This document shows positions 51,154 to 58,432 of a DNA stretch of 64,000 nucleotides, piece after piece; positions within the stretch are counted from its first letter, which is position 1, and each line of letters begins with the position of its first letter. The stretch spans positions 62,001 through 126,000 of the forward strand of contig JAUSFD010000029.1 in assembly GCA_030649955.1 (NCBI GenBank). The letters are read 5' to 3'. A model generated the notes under the pieces. That model had not been told where the DNA came from and did not search any database. It saw nothing but the letters and a program-made list of their open reading frames with translations. Source of the DNA: Candidatus Peregrinibacteria bacterium (lineage in GTDB: Bacteria; Patescibacteriota; Gracilibacteria; Peribacterales; Peribacteraceae). The translations under genes were made by a program, and so were the position numbers.

Positions 51154-51207
51154 AATAACCAAGCACCAATGACACATTGGTCATTGCGTCATTGGTGCTT
51201 GGTTATT
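51154..51207. repeat. Long perfect-arm palindrome after the receiver gene
   Basis: A left arm of 20 bases (51154-51173, AATAACCAAGCACC...) is exactly complementary to the right arm (51188-51207). The 14-base centre is largely complementary to the neighbouring bases too. It starts 2 bases after the stop codon and lies before the next + gene. Probably a terminator-like element. Confidence 0.85.
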
Positions 51208-51275
51208 CCCTCTGGGTCTGCGTTTGCGAGAAAAAGGGTAGCGGACTGCCTCCCCCTGGGGCGTATACTGCCCGC

Positions 51276-51686
51276 ATGATTATCCTCCTCGCAGGCGGTA
51301 CGGAAGTGAGCCGATCCGCCATTGCCGCGAAAATTCTCAAGAAGCACAAGAAGTGGCGCCACCTGCCGGTGGCGGAAATCGGCGGCGTGACGCAGCTCTT
51401 TGGAGTAGAAATGGAGACGGATGATGACCTGCTCTTCGGCATCGCGTGCGAGTGCGTGACTGGCCTCACGGAGGAGGGCTTCCACGTGGTGCTCACGCAC
51501 GACGATGCTCCGGCCCTCGTGAAGATGCTCCGGCGCGAGTGCGGCAAGGACGCCGTGACAGCGATCCTCCTGGGCGGCGATGACGAGAAGGTTGTGTACG
51601 ACGACGTGATCGACACGAGGAAATCGACCTCCAACGATGTGTTCGCCATGATCGAGAAGATCATCGTGAAGCACAGAGCTGCATGA
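51276..51686 (+). CDS. Kinase-like protein with degenerate P-loop
   Basis: 136 residues from ATG 51276, 6 bases after TATACT. The start IILLAGGTEVSRSAIAAKIL looks like a P-loop kinase of the adenylate-kinase/dephospho-CoA kinase type, but the GxxxxGK(S/T) lysine is not there. A DDxxFG stretch and STSNDVFAMIEKII end also fit a nucleotide kinase fold. Either a degenerate binding protein or an unrelated fold. Function unknown. Confidence 0.65.
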   Translation: MIILLAGGTEVSRSAIAAKILKKHKKWRHLPVAEIGGVTQLFGVEMETDDDLLFGIACECVTGLTEEGFHVVLTHDDAPALVKMLRRECGKDAVTAILLGGDDEKVVYDDVIDTRKSTSNDVFAMIEKIIVKHRAA

Positions 51687-51765
51687 GCCGCATCCTCATT
51701 CACCCTTCGATGAACTCAGGGTCATCTCTCTCTTTAAGAGATCTTGCATTCTGCCTCTGCTGCTT

Positions 51766-52866
51766 ATGAGGATACTGATGACTCGGTTTCCGCTGGAGAG
51801 CGCCCACGGCGGCGCCGAGGTGCAGACGATGTCCCTGGTGAAGGGCCTGGGTGTTCACGGGCATGCTGTCGCATTCCTAGGGAGTTGTCCCGTGCTCCTC
51901 GAGGAAATGCGGGCAGCGAGATTGCCCAGCGCAGAGCTGTACATCGGGCCGCCTCCCGTGACGAAGTGGGGGGCAGTCTCCTTCCTGTGGCGGAGGAGGA
52001 GGATGCAAAAGGCTCTGATCCACGCGCTCGACCAGTTCTCTGACCTCTCCGCGATTGTCATGCTCTCGCTCTCGGAGAAGCTCCTGCTCACCGAGGAAGC
52101 CTTCAACCGCGGCATCCGCGTCCTGTGGGTGGAGCACGACCGTGTGGGACCATGGCTCACGAGGAGCCCGTACCTGCGCGAGCTCAGGCGCCTGAGTAGT
52201 ATGGCGCTCACCGTTCCTGTGTCCGAGCTGAGCCGGGAGATCTACATCGCGCTCGGTTGGGACCCGGAGCTCGTCATCGCTATTCCCAATGGGGTAGATA
52301 CGGAGAGATTGGGCAATCAAAGAAAAGCCGATGCGAGATCCTCATCGAAACTCCTACGCCTCGGCTGCGTCGCACGACTCACGCGGGATAAAGGCGTGGA
52401 TGTACTCATCGATGCAGTGGCAACCATTCCCGAAGTTTCTCTCGAGATCATCGGAGAGGGGAGGGAAGAAGCAACACTGCGAAAACTCATCCGCACCAGC
52501 GGCGCTGAAGACAGAATTACCCTGCGCCCAACCGTGCCGAGTATTGCCTCGTTCTACATATCTCTCGACGCTCTGATTCTCCCTTCCCGCGAGCACGATC
52601 CCTTTGGACTGGTTGCAGCGGAGGCGATGAGCCTCGGGGTACCGGTGATCGTGACGACCGCATGCGGAATCGCCGGCTCCCTCGCCGATGGTGAGGACGC
52701 CATCATCGTAGAGCCCGATTCCCAGGGAGCCCTGCAGCAAGGCATCCGCAGGCTCCTCGATCCCTCCGTTCGCGCAGCGATCGGCACCCGAGGAAAGGCA
52801 ACAGTAGAGTCGCTGTTTTCTCTCGAGAAGATGGTGGAGAGGTACGAGGATGTGCTGGCGTTGTAA
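51766..52866 (+). CDS. Family 4 glycosyltransferase
   Basis: 366 residues, GT-B fold. RFPLESAHGGAEVQTMSL (glycine-rich acceptor loop), AIPNGVDTERLG, LGCVARLTRDKGVDVLIDAV and EHDPFGLVAAEAMSLGVPVIVT (E-x7-E) are all in order. It would extend a surface glycan or glycolipid. Unlike most neighbours no TANNNT box is visible immediately before the ATG. Confidence 0.92.
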   Translation: MRILMTRFPLESAHGGAEVQTMSLVKGLGVHGHAVAFLGSCPVLLEEMRAARLPSAELYIGPPPVTKWGAVSFLWRRRRMQKALIHALDQFSDLSAIVMLSLSEKLLLTEEAFNRGIRVLWVEHDRVGPWLTRSPYLRELRRLSSMALTVPVSELSREIYIALGWDPELVIAIPNGVDTERLGNQRKADARSSSKLLRLGCVARLTRDKGVDVLIDAVATIPEVSLEIIGEGREEATLRKLIRTSGAEDRITLRPTVPSIASFYISLDALILPSREHDPFGLVAAEAMSLGVPVIVTTACGIAGSLADGEDAIIVEPDSQGALQQGIRRLLDPSVRAAIGTRGKATVESLFSLEKMVERYEDVLAL

Positions 52867-52903
52867 AGGAGACCGATGAGACCGAGGAACGAGAAACGAG
52901 AAA

Positions 52904-52984
52904 CGTTTACTCGTTTATTAGTTTATTCGTTTACTCGCTGTGCAGCAATTCGAATAAACGAGTCAACGAATAAACGAATCAACG
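52904..52984. repeat. Octamer-built inverted repeat, copy 3
   Basis: CGTTTACT CGTTTATT AGTTTATT CGTTTACT, a centre with TGTGCAGC, then CGAATAAACGAGTCAACGAA-type words. It lies 38 bases after the glycosyltransferase stop and before a gene on the same strand. Confidence 0.85.
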
Positions 52985-53179
52985 GTATCTGGAGATGTGT
53001 CGTTCCTCGGTCTCATCGGACTCCTCCGAAAAATCCACACCATCTTCAAGCATGTCCTTCACTCTCCTATTACAATGCACACCCTACACCACTTCGCCCC
53101 GTCTGCGGGGCTACGCGGTGCGAGACGAGGAAATAATTGGTTCTCTCGAGTACTTTCCATTTTTCTGCATCCTGGAACC

Positions 53180-55552
53180 ATGCGCCAGTGGATCCTTCCT
53201 ATCCTCTTCGCGTTCGCAGCCCCCCTGAGTTCGGGGATGGTTGAGACGACGGTCAATTTCGGAAATCCCATCGATGCGCTGAGCATCCAGATGGACCCGA
53301 GTGCACAGGCGGAAGTGAGCGGATGGGATGGGGAGCGATGGACAGCTTGGGAACCACTCGCGGTGGAGACGGAGTTCGATCCGCTGCTGCGAGAATCGAA
53401 CTTGATCCTGTTCCCACGCGCTGTGACGCAAGTGCGATTACGTGGAGCTCCTGCGGAAAAAATCCATCCGATAACGGTGTCGAACGAGCCTGCGCGCACC
53501 CTCGTAGCAGCGACGAAGCCCGTTGCAACTCCGCGGATTCTCTCCCGCAGTGCTTGGGGTGCAGACGATTCGCTTCTACTCGTGGGGGACGAGAGTTCGC
53601 GATCAGATCTCCCTGATAAAGGCGATAATGGCGCCACGGATTCATCGACGTCCTCCGTACGCGTGCGGGACTGCGAGGAGGCACAAAAGCTCTACCCACA
53701 GGAATTCAAGAGCGCGCGCACGGTGACGGAGAACGGCAATGGGAAAAAATTTCGCTGGGCGCAGCAGTACTCCAAGGATGTGCGTCTGCTCGTCGTGCAC
53801 CACACCGCGATGAAGGTGAGTGACGAGACGCGTTCCGGACTGGAGCGCATCCGCGCACTCTACCAATTTCACGCGAACAGCCGCGGATGGGGCGACATCG
53901 GGTATCACTACATCATCGATGAGGAGGGGCAGATCTACGAGGGGAGGGCAGGCGGGGATTACGTCGTGGGCGGGCATGTGTACTGCAGCAACGTCGGCAC
54001 CGTCGGCGTGGCGCTCATGGGGAATTTCGATTTGGAGAAGCCAACGCAGGAACAGGTCCACAGCCTGCAATGGCTGCTCGATACTCTCGCGAAGCAGTAC
54101 GACATCGACACTACAGAGAAGGTCACGTTCCACGGGAAATCGATGCCACCCATCGTCGGACATCGCGCGCTCGTCTCGACGGATTGTCCGGGCTATTACG
54201 TTTGGGAAACTCTGAGTCAACTGCGGATCAACGTCGCGAACGGCGACCTCGATACCGATATCCGGTTCCCGTCACTCGCAAGGCGTTCCCCATCAACACC
54301 AAAACCGGGGGCTGTGCAGTGGCTGAGTGCCATCGGTTCCACGGATATCGAAGGACGGCCGGGTGGCGAGGTGACGATCGACATCGCCGTGGCGCCAGAT
54401 GGTATGGAGGGGAAGAAGCGCCCGCGCGCGGTGAGTGTGAAGCGGTCGGATACGCGTCTCGCCGTGTGGCAGGAGAAGGACGGTGCGTGGGAACGACTGC
54501 GGACGAGCCTGCCGCTCAAGGGAAGTGATGGGGAAGTGCGCCTGCGTGTTCAGCTTCCAAGAACGAAGGGCAGCTCTACGCTCACCATTGGCGACCTAAC
54601 GTTCACACTGGGCATTGAGGGACGAAGGCTGCGCACAGTGCAAACCCCCACGCGCGATCCTCCCGCCGCAAAGCCGCGGTCCACGACGGAGAAGCGCGTC
54701 TCTCTCCGACCACGACAGCCCTCCTCTGCATCATCGGAACAGAGTGGTGATGATCATACGATCCGCATCCGCCTCACCTACACGGGAGACGCTGCCACTC
54801 TGCGCAGTGCGGAAACGCTGCGCATCAATGGCGCCGACGCTGCGGGGGATGTGACGCTCACGAAGGAGGGGACTCTCTGTCGCGCGTCTGGAGGCGGGAA
54901 AGAGACGATCTCCGAGAGCGTGCGCATCGAAGGAGGCATCATCACCATTGTGAATTCCACGAAGGCGACAAACCGATTCCGCGGTGTCATCGAGTGCCGC
55001 GTGGTCGATGGAGCGTTGACGCTCATCAATGAACTCCCGCTCGAGGAGTACCTGTGGGGCCTCGCGGAGGAACCGGATACGGAACCGTACGAGAAGCAGC
55101 GCGCTTTCGCCATCGCTGCACGTACGTACGCGCTCTTCTACCTCGATCCTCTGCAGCGCAAATTTCCCGGCAAGCCCTACGACGGTTCCGATAGCCCAGC
55201 GACCTTCCAGGCGTACGGCGGAGTGGTCTTCGAGGAGCAGAATCCACGCTGGGTGAAGGCCGTGGACGAGACGAAGGCTACCGTCCTCACGAAGAACGGA
55301 ACGGTCATCAAGCCACCGTACTTCTCCTCCGATGACGGCCGCACACGCTCACCAGCCGAAGCGGGGTGGAAGGATTTCCCCTTCGCGGAAGTCTTCGCGA
55401 GCAAACCTGATCCGTGGTGCGTAGGGAAGCCCCTCGCCGGCCACGGTGTCGGCATGTCTGGCTGTGGCTCCGAAGGGCAGGCGGAGGAGGGGAAGACTGC
55501 GGAGGAGATCCTCAGCTACTACTACCCGACGACAGCGCTGGAGAGGCGGTAG
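53180..55552 (+). CDS. Secreted amidase-SpoIID fusion (predicted bifunctional murein hydrolase)
   Basis: 790 residues from ATG 53180, chosen for its signal peptide (1-19). Residues about 200-345 are an N-acetylmuramoyl-L-alanine amidase/PGRP domain with zinc ligands in VVHHTA (207/208), H328 and C336 (VGHRALVSTDCPG) and the active-site Y242 (GYHY). A disordered basic linker (about 365-570) leads to a SpoIID/LytB domain (about 580-785): LPLEEYLWG, AFAIAARTYALFY, FQAYGG and GHGVGMSGCG. SpoIID is a lytic transglycosylase acting on peptide-free glycan strands, so amidase and SpoIID activities are complementary. Confidence 0.9.
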   Translation: MRQWILPILFAFAAPLSSGMVETTVNFGNPIDALSIQMDPSAQAEVSGWDGERWTAWEPLAVETEFDPLLRESNLILFPRAVTQVRLRGAPAEKIHPITVSNEPARTLVAATKPVATPRILSRSAWGADDSLLLVGDESSRSDLPDKGDNGATDSSTSSVRVRDCEEAQKLYPQEFKSARTVTENGNGKKFRWAQQYSKDVRLLVVHHTAMKVSDETRSGLERIRALYQFHANSRGWGDIGYHYIIDEEGQIYEGRAGGDYVVGGHVYCSNVGTVGVALMGNFDLEKPTQEQVHSLQWLLDTLAKQYDIDTTEKVTFHGKSMPPIVGHRALVSTDCPGYYVWETLSQLRINVANGDLDTDIRFPSLARRSPSTPKPGAVQWLSAIGSTDIEGRPGGEVTIDIAVAPDGMEGKKRPRAVSVKRSDTRLAVWQEKDGAWERLRTSLPLKGSDGEVRLRVQLPRTKGSSTLTIGDLTFTLGIEGRRLRTVQTPTRDPPAAKPRSTTEKRVSLRPRQPSSASSEQSGDDHTIRIRLTYTGDAATLRSAETLRINGADAAGDVTLTKEGTLCRASGGGKETISESVRIEGGIITIVNSTKATNRFRGVIECRVVDGALTLINELPLEEYLWGLAEEPDTEPYEKQRAFAIAARTYALFYLDPLQRKFPGKPYDGSDSPATFQAYGGVVFEEQNPRWVKAVDETKATVLTKNGTVIKPPYFSSDDGRTRSPAEAGWKDFPFAEVFASKPDPWCVGKPLAGHGVGMSGCGSEGQAEEGKTAEEILSYYYPTTALERR

Positions 55553-55994
55553 CAAGATATCCATTGGACCCTGCGTTCCCACGCGACATCTCCCACACGG
55601 ACTTCAGGATGCGATCGGAGAGCTGGTGTATCACCGGATGGATCATGAACATCGGAACCCCTGATGGCACTTGCTCAATTTCCCGCAAAAGAGGATGGGA
55701 GGAGGTCACTTCCACGCAGGATCCCTCTTGATGGTCAAATACCTGGAAGGTAATCCCCAGCGCTGCGAGGCGTTCATCCCGCTGCCGGAGCACCGCAGCA
55801 ATGAGATCAGCAATGGTCTTCTCAGGGAGATAGAATCCGGTTGGCGGGATCTCCACCTCTGCCTTGAGTCCGGGACAAGGGGGATACGTCACTGTGAGGA
55901 ATGAGGTCTTCCTCCGGGTCCAGTACGTCGCGAGCATGCCATCGGAGAGCTCTTTCGTATGCGATGCTCTGCCGTTTGAGTCGGGGGTACCCAT
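55512..55994 (-). CDS. Orphan protein overlapping the amidase-SpoIID gene
   Basis: 160 residues. A compact alpha/beta domain (LTVTYPPCPGLKAEVEIPPTGFYLPEKTIADLIAAVLRQRDERLAALGITFQVF) without recognised family and a serine-rich tail. The last 41 bp overlap the 3' end of the convergent gene. ATG 55994 is the longest start; ATG 55937 is possible. Confidence 0.6.
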   Translation of the reverse strand: MGTPDSNGRASHTKELSDGMLATYWTRRKTSFLTVTYPPCPGLKAEVEIPPTGFYLPEKTIADLIAAVLRQRDERLAALGITFQVFDHQEGSCVEVTSSHPLLREIEQVPSGVPMFMIHPVIHQLSDRILKSVWEMSRGNAGSNGYLATASPALSSGSSS

Positions 55995-56020
55995 AGGAGT
56001 GAGGGAAATGAAAAAATCTC

Positions 56021-56051
56021 CTCTCCGCGGTAGGCGGAGGAGGGGGAAAGT
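56021..56051 (-). terminator. Rho-independent terminator for the ProX-like gene
   Basis: Minus strand: CTCCTCCGC - CTACC - GCGGAGAGGAG followed by ATTTTTT. It lies about 105 bases after the stop at 56157. Confidence 0.7.
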
Positions 56052-56156
56052 CAGATCAAGGTCACCCTCTCACGCCTGGCGCGAGACGACGATGACGAGA
56101 CCGACGACGAGGTTCTTCCTGATCACGAGCGCATCGTACATTCAGATAATTTTCTG

Positions 56157-56663
56157 TCAAGAAACAGCCTCGACCCTTCCGGGAACATCACAAATCCGCA
56201 CGGAATGCCCTGTAGCCTGGAGAAAGCGCTCGATACCGTCACGTGGGATGACGAGCGTCGCCGTGTTCACGAGCGGATGGCACCGCAGGGCTTCACTCCT
56301 CCACAGTTCCTCGTCGATGACGACTTCGACACGGTGCTCCGGATCGTTCATGAGCCCCAGGAGCGTGACGGAACCCGGTGTGAGTTTGAGATACTCCATA
56401 AGTCGATCGGGGGAGGCAAAAGAGAGCCCCTTCGTTCCGAGGACATCGGAGAGAGCTTTCAGGTCCACCTGCTTCTTGTGCCCGACGCTCACGAGGATGT
56501 GGCGCTTCCCGGGCTTGTCGCGAAGGAAGAGGTTCTTCGTATCTGCGCTGCCGGGCATCGGTGGAAGTACACGCTCGGCTTCTTCACACGTGAAGACGGC
56601 AACATGATCGAAGCGTTGGAAGTCGATCTGGTGGGCGCGGAGGAAGGACTCGATGTCGGGCAT
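56157..56663 (-). CDS. ProX/PrdX-type aminoacyl-tRNA editing protein (YbaK superfamily)
   Basis: 168 residues; TATTCT lies 6 bases before the ATG on the minus strand. The family order is clear: SADTKNLFLRDKPGKRHILVSVGHKKQVDLKALSDVLG, then LSFASPDRLMEYLKLTPGSVTLLGLMND and HPLVNTATLVI. Stand-alone ProXp-ala enzymes hydrolyse Ala-tRNA-Pro, correcting errors of prolyl-tRNA synthetase. Confidence 0.9.
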   Translation of the reverse strand: MPDIESFLRAHQIDFQRFDHVAVFTCEEAERVLPPMPGSADTKNLFLRDKPGKRHILVSVGHKKQVDLKALSDVLGTKGLSFASPDRLMEYLKLTPGSVTLLGLMNDPEHRVEVVIDEELWRSEALRCHPLVNTATLVIPRDGIERFLQATGHSVRICDVPGRVEAVS

Positions 56664-56690
56664 GGTGAAAGAATAGCAGGAACGAAGACT

Positions 56691-56804
56691 GTGCCCTCAC
56701 CTCTAACCCCTCTCCCGAATTCGGGAGAGGGGAATGTACGTTGTTCTGTTGAAGCGCTCCCTTCTCCCGCGTCCGGGAGAAGGGTCGGGGATGAGGGCAC
56801 CTGC
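56691..56804. repeat. 110-bp double-hairpin element, copy 2 (inverted)
   Basis: TGCCCTCA and TGAGGGCA outer arms enclose CCCCTCTCCCG-AATT-CGGGAGAGGGG and CCCTTCTCCCG-CGTC-CGGGAGAAGGG with GTTGTTCTGTTG between, the reverse of copy 1. It abuts the metK stop codon at 56805. Confidence 0.85.
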
Positions 56805-58010
56805 TCAGACTGCCGCCGCAATCATCATCCCCGCCTTCCTCGCTGGCTTGGCGCCACCTACAGCCTTGAGGAGGGCATCGACGCGGTCGCACTGCTCCCA
56901 CTTCACGTTGAGATCCTCGCGACCCATGTGGCCGTACGCAGCGAGCTGCTTAAATTGCGGCTTGAGGAGATCGAGGTCGCGGATGATGGAGGCAGGACGG
57001 AGGTCGAAGACCTGGGCGATCGCCTTCTCGAGCGAGCGGTCATCAACGGAGCCAGTGCCGAAGGTATCGACATGGATGGAGACAGGTGCTGCGACACCGA
57101 TCGCATAGGCGATCTGCAGTTCGCACTTGCTCGCGAGCCCGGCCTTCACAACGTGCTTCGCGACCCAGCGCGCAGCGTACGCTGCGGAGCGGTCGACTTT
57201 GCTCGGATCCTTGCCGGAGAATGCGCCACCGCCGTGTCGGCTGTAGCCGCCGTACGTGTCGACGATGATCTTGCGTCCCGTAAGCCCGCAGTCACCCGGA
57301 GGGCCTCCGATGACGAAGCGGCCAGTGGGATTGATGTGGTATTTCGTCTTCTCGTCGAGGTAATCCCCGCACACTGGGCGGATGACATGCTCCAGCACAT
57401 CTCTGCAAATCTCCTCGTGCGACACAGACTCCGAGTGCTGTGTCGAGAGGACCACGCAATCGACGCGCTCCGGTTTCCCTGCATCGCTGTACTGCACGGT
57501 GACCTGACTCTTCCCGTCGGGGCGGAGGAACTTGAGGCCATTCTTCTTGCGGACATCGGCGAGTTTCTGTGTGAGTTTGTGAGCGAGGGAGATGGGGAGT
57601 GGCATGAGCTCCGGCGTCTCGTCGCACGCGAATCCGAACATCAATCCCTGATCCCCTGCGCCCTGCTCCTTCTGCTTCCCTGCGTCTTCATCCACACCGA
57701 CGGCAATATCCGCACTCTGTTCGCCGACACTCACCACGACCGCGCACGCCTTGTGATCGAACCCGTACGTCGCGTCGTTGTATCCGATGTCGCGAATGGT
57801 GCGGCGCGCGATCCCTGCGACGTCGATGTAGCCCTTCGTGCGCATTTCGCCGGCCACAATCACGAGGCCCGTAGTGACGAGGCATTCGCACGCCACGTGC
57901 GCATGAGGATCCTGACGCAGTGCGTCATCGAGGATCGCATCGGAGATCTGGTCGCAGATCTTATCGGGATGACCCTCGGTTACAGATTCGGAAGTGAAGA
58001 AGTAGGACAT
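56805..58010 (-). CDS. metK: S-adenosylmethionine synthetase
   Basis: 401 residues from ATG 58010 ([26 protein letters not shown]). GHPDK (ATP site), [13 protein letters not shown], and [23 protein letters not shown] are the family signatures. It makes S-adenosylmethionine from methionine and ATP. A GTG at 58052, 9 bases after a TAGTGT box, is in frame and would add [13 protein letters not shown] encoded by a telomere-like repeat; by the leaderless rule of this genome that start cannot be excluded. Confidence 0.97.
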   Translation of the reverse strand: MSYFFTSESVTEGHPDKICDQISDAILDDALRQDPHAHVACECLVTTGLVIVAGEMRTKGYIDVAGIARRTIRDIGYNDATYGFDHKACAVVVSVGEQSADIAVGVDEDAGKQKEQGAGDQGLMFGFACDETPELMPLPISLAHKLTQKLADVRKKNGLKFLRPDGKSQVTVQYSDAGKPERVDCVVLSTQHSESVSHEEICRDVLEHVIRPVCGDYLDEKTKYHINPTGRFVIGGPPGDCGLTGRKIIVDTYGGYSRHGGGAFSGKDPSKVDRSAAYAARWVAKHVVKAGLASKCELQIAYAIGVAAPVSIHVDTFGTGSVDDRSLEKAIAQVFDLRPASIIRDLDLLKPQFKQLAAYGHMGREDLNVKWEQCDRVDALLKAVGGAKPARKAGMMIAAAV

Positions 58011-58048
58011 AGGATTAGGGTTAGGATTAGGGCTAGGGCTAGGAATAG
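58011..58048. repeat. Telomere-like tandem repeat before metK
   Basis: About six units of AGGATTAGGGTT/GGGCTAGG type directly precede the metK ATG. They may be transcribed leader or N-terminal codons (Pro-Asn/Pro-Ser) of metK. Confidence 0.75.
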
Positions 58049-58092
58049 ACACGAGAATTGAACACTATTGCATAACCAGCGCGGACATACTT

Positions 58093-58118
58093 GGCACGTC
58101 ACTCGCGAGTGACGTGCC
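58093..58118. repeat. Perfect 26-bp palindrome
   Basis: GGCACGTCACTCG and its exact complement CGAGTGACGTGCC meet without a spacer. It lies between the metK promoter region and the upstream RNA terminator. Could be an operator or a cruciform-type terminator. Confidence 0.75.
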
Positions 58119-58167
58119 TTGCCCGCATTGCGGATAAACGGATGGATGAATGAACAGAGAATAGTTA

Positions 58168-58196
58168 CAAAAATCTCTTCCCGTGCGAGGAAGAGA
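58168..58196 (-). terminator. Rho-independent terminator upstream of metK
   Basis: Minus strand CTCTTCC - TCGCAC - GGGAAGAG followed by ATTTTTG. It ends the structured RNA, or acts as an attenuator in a long metK leader. Confidence 0.7.
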
Positions 58197-58355
58197 GAGG
58201 GTGTATTCCTATCTTCCCCCGCAGAGGGGCTGGATTTCCCACCGTCTCCTTTCGAAGGAAGGTTGGGGAGCACTTAGAAGGGGCCAGATCCCCCGTCCAC
58301 CGAAGCTCGAAAGCGTAGGTGGGCTTAGTGCTACTCAGGATAGAGCAGTGATGTG
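58168..58355 (-). ncRNA. Unassigned structured RNA with its own terminator
   Basis: The gap 58053-58432 lacks a gene, but the minus strand can fold into a compact multi-branched RNA: CTATC/GATAG closing, AGCACT/AGTGCT, CCACC/GGTGG, GGGG/CCCC, TCCTT-CGA-AAGGA and a second CCCC/GGGG hairpin, ending at a U-tract terminator. TTGCAG and TAGGGT with a 17-bp spacer precede it. It matches no SRP, RNase P, tmRNA or SAM riboswitch core that I can recognise. The 5' end is approximate. Confidence 0.45.
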
Positions 58356-58432
58356 GAACTACCCTACTCGCGGAGTCTGACGACTGCAAGGTATGCGAGT
58401 TTTTGCTTGTGGAATGCCAAAATTCTGCACAG

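Noticed and set aside
58053-58432. SRP RNA, RNase P RNA, tmRNA or SAM-I riboswitch
   Set aside because: None of the core motifs (GGAAGGAAGCAG, GAGGAAAGTCC, tRNA-like ends with tag frame, SAM-I core) is present on either strand.
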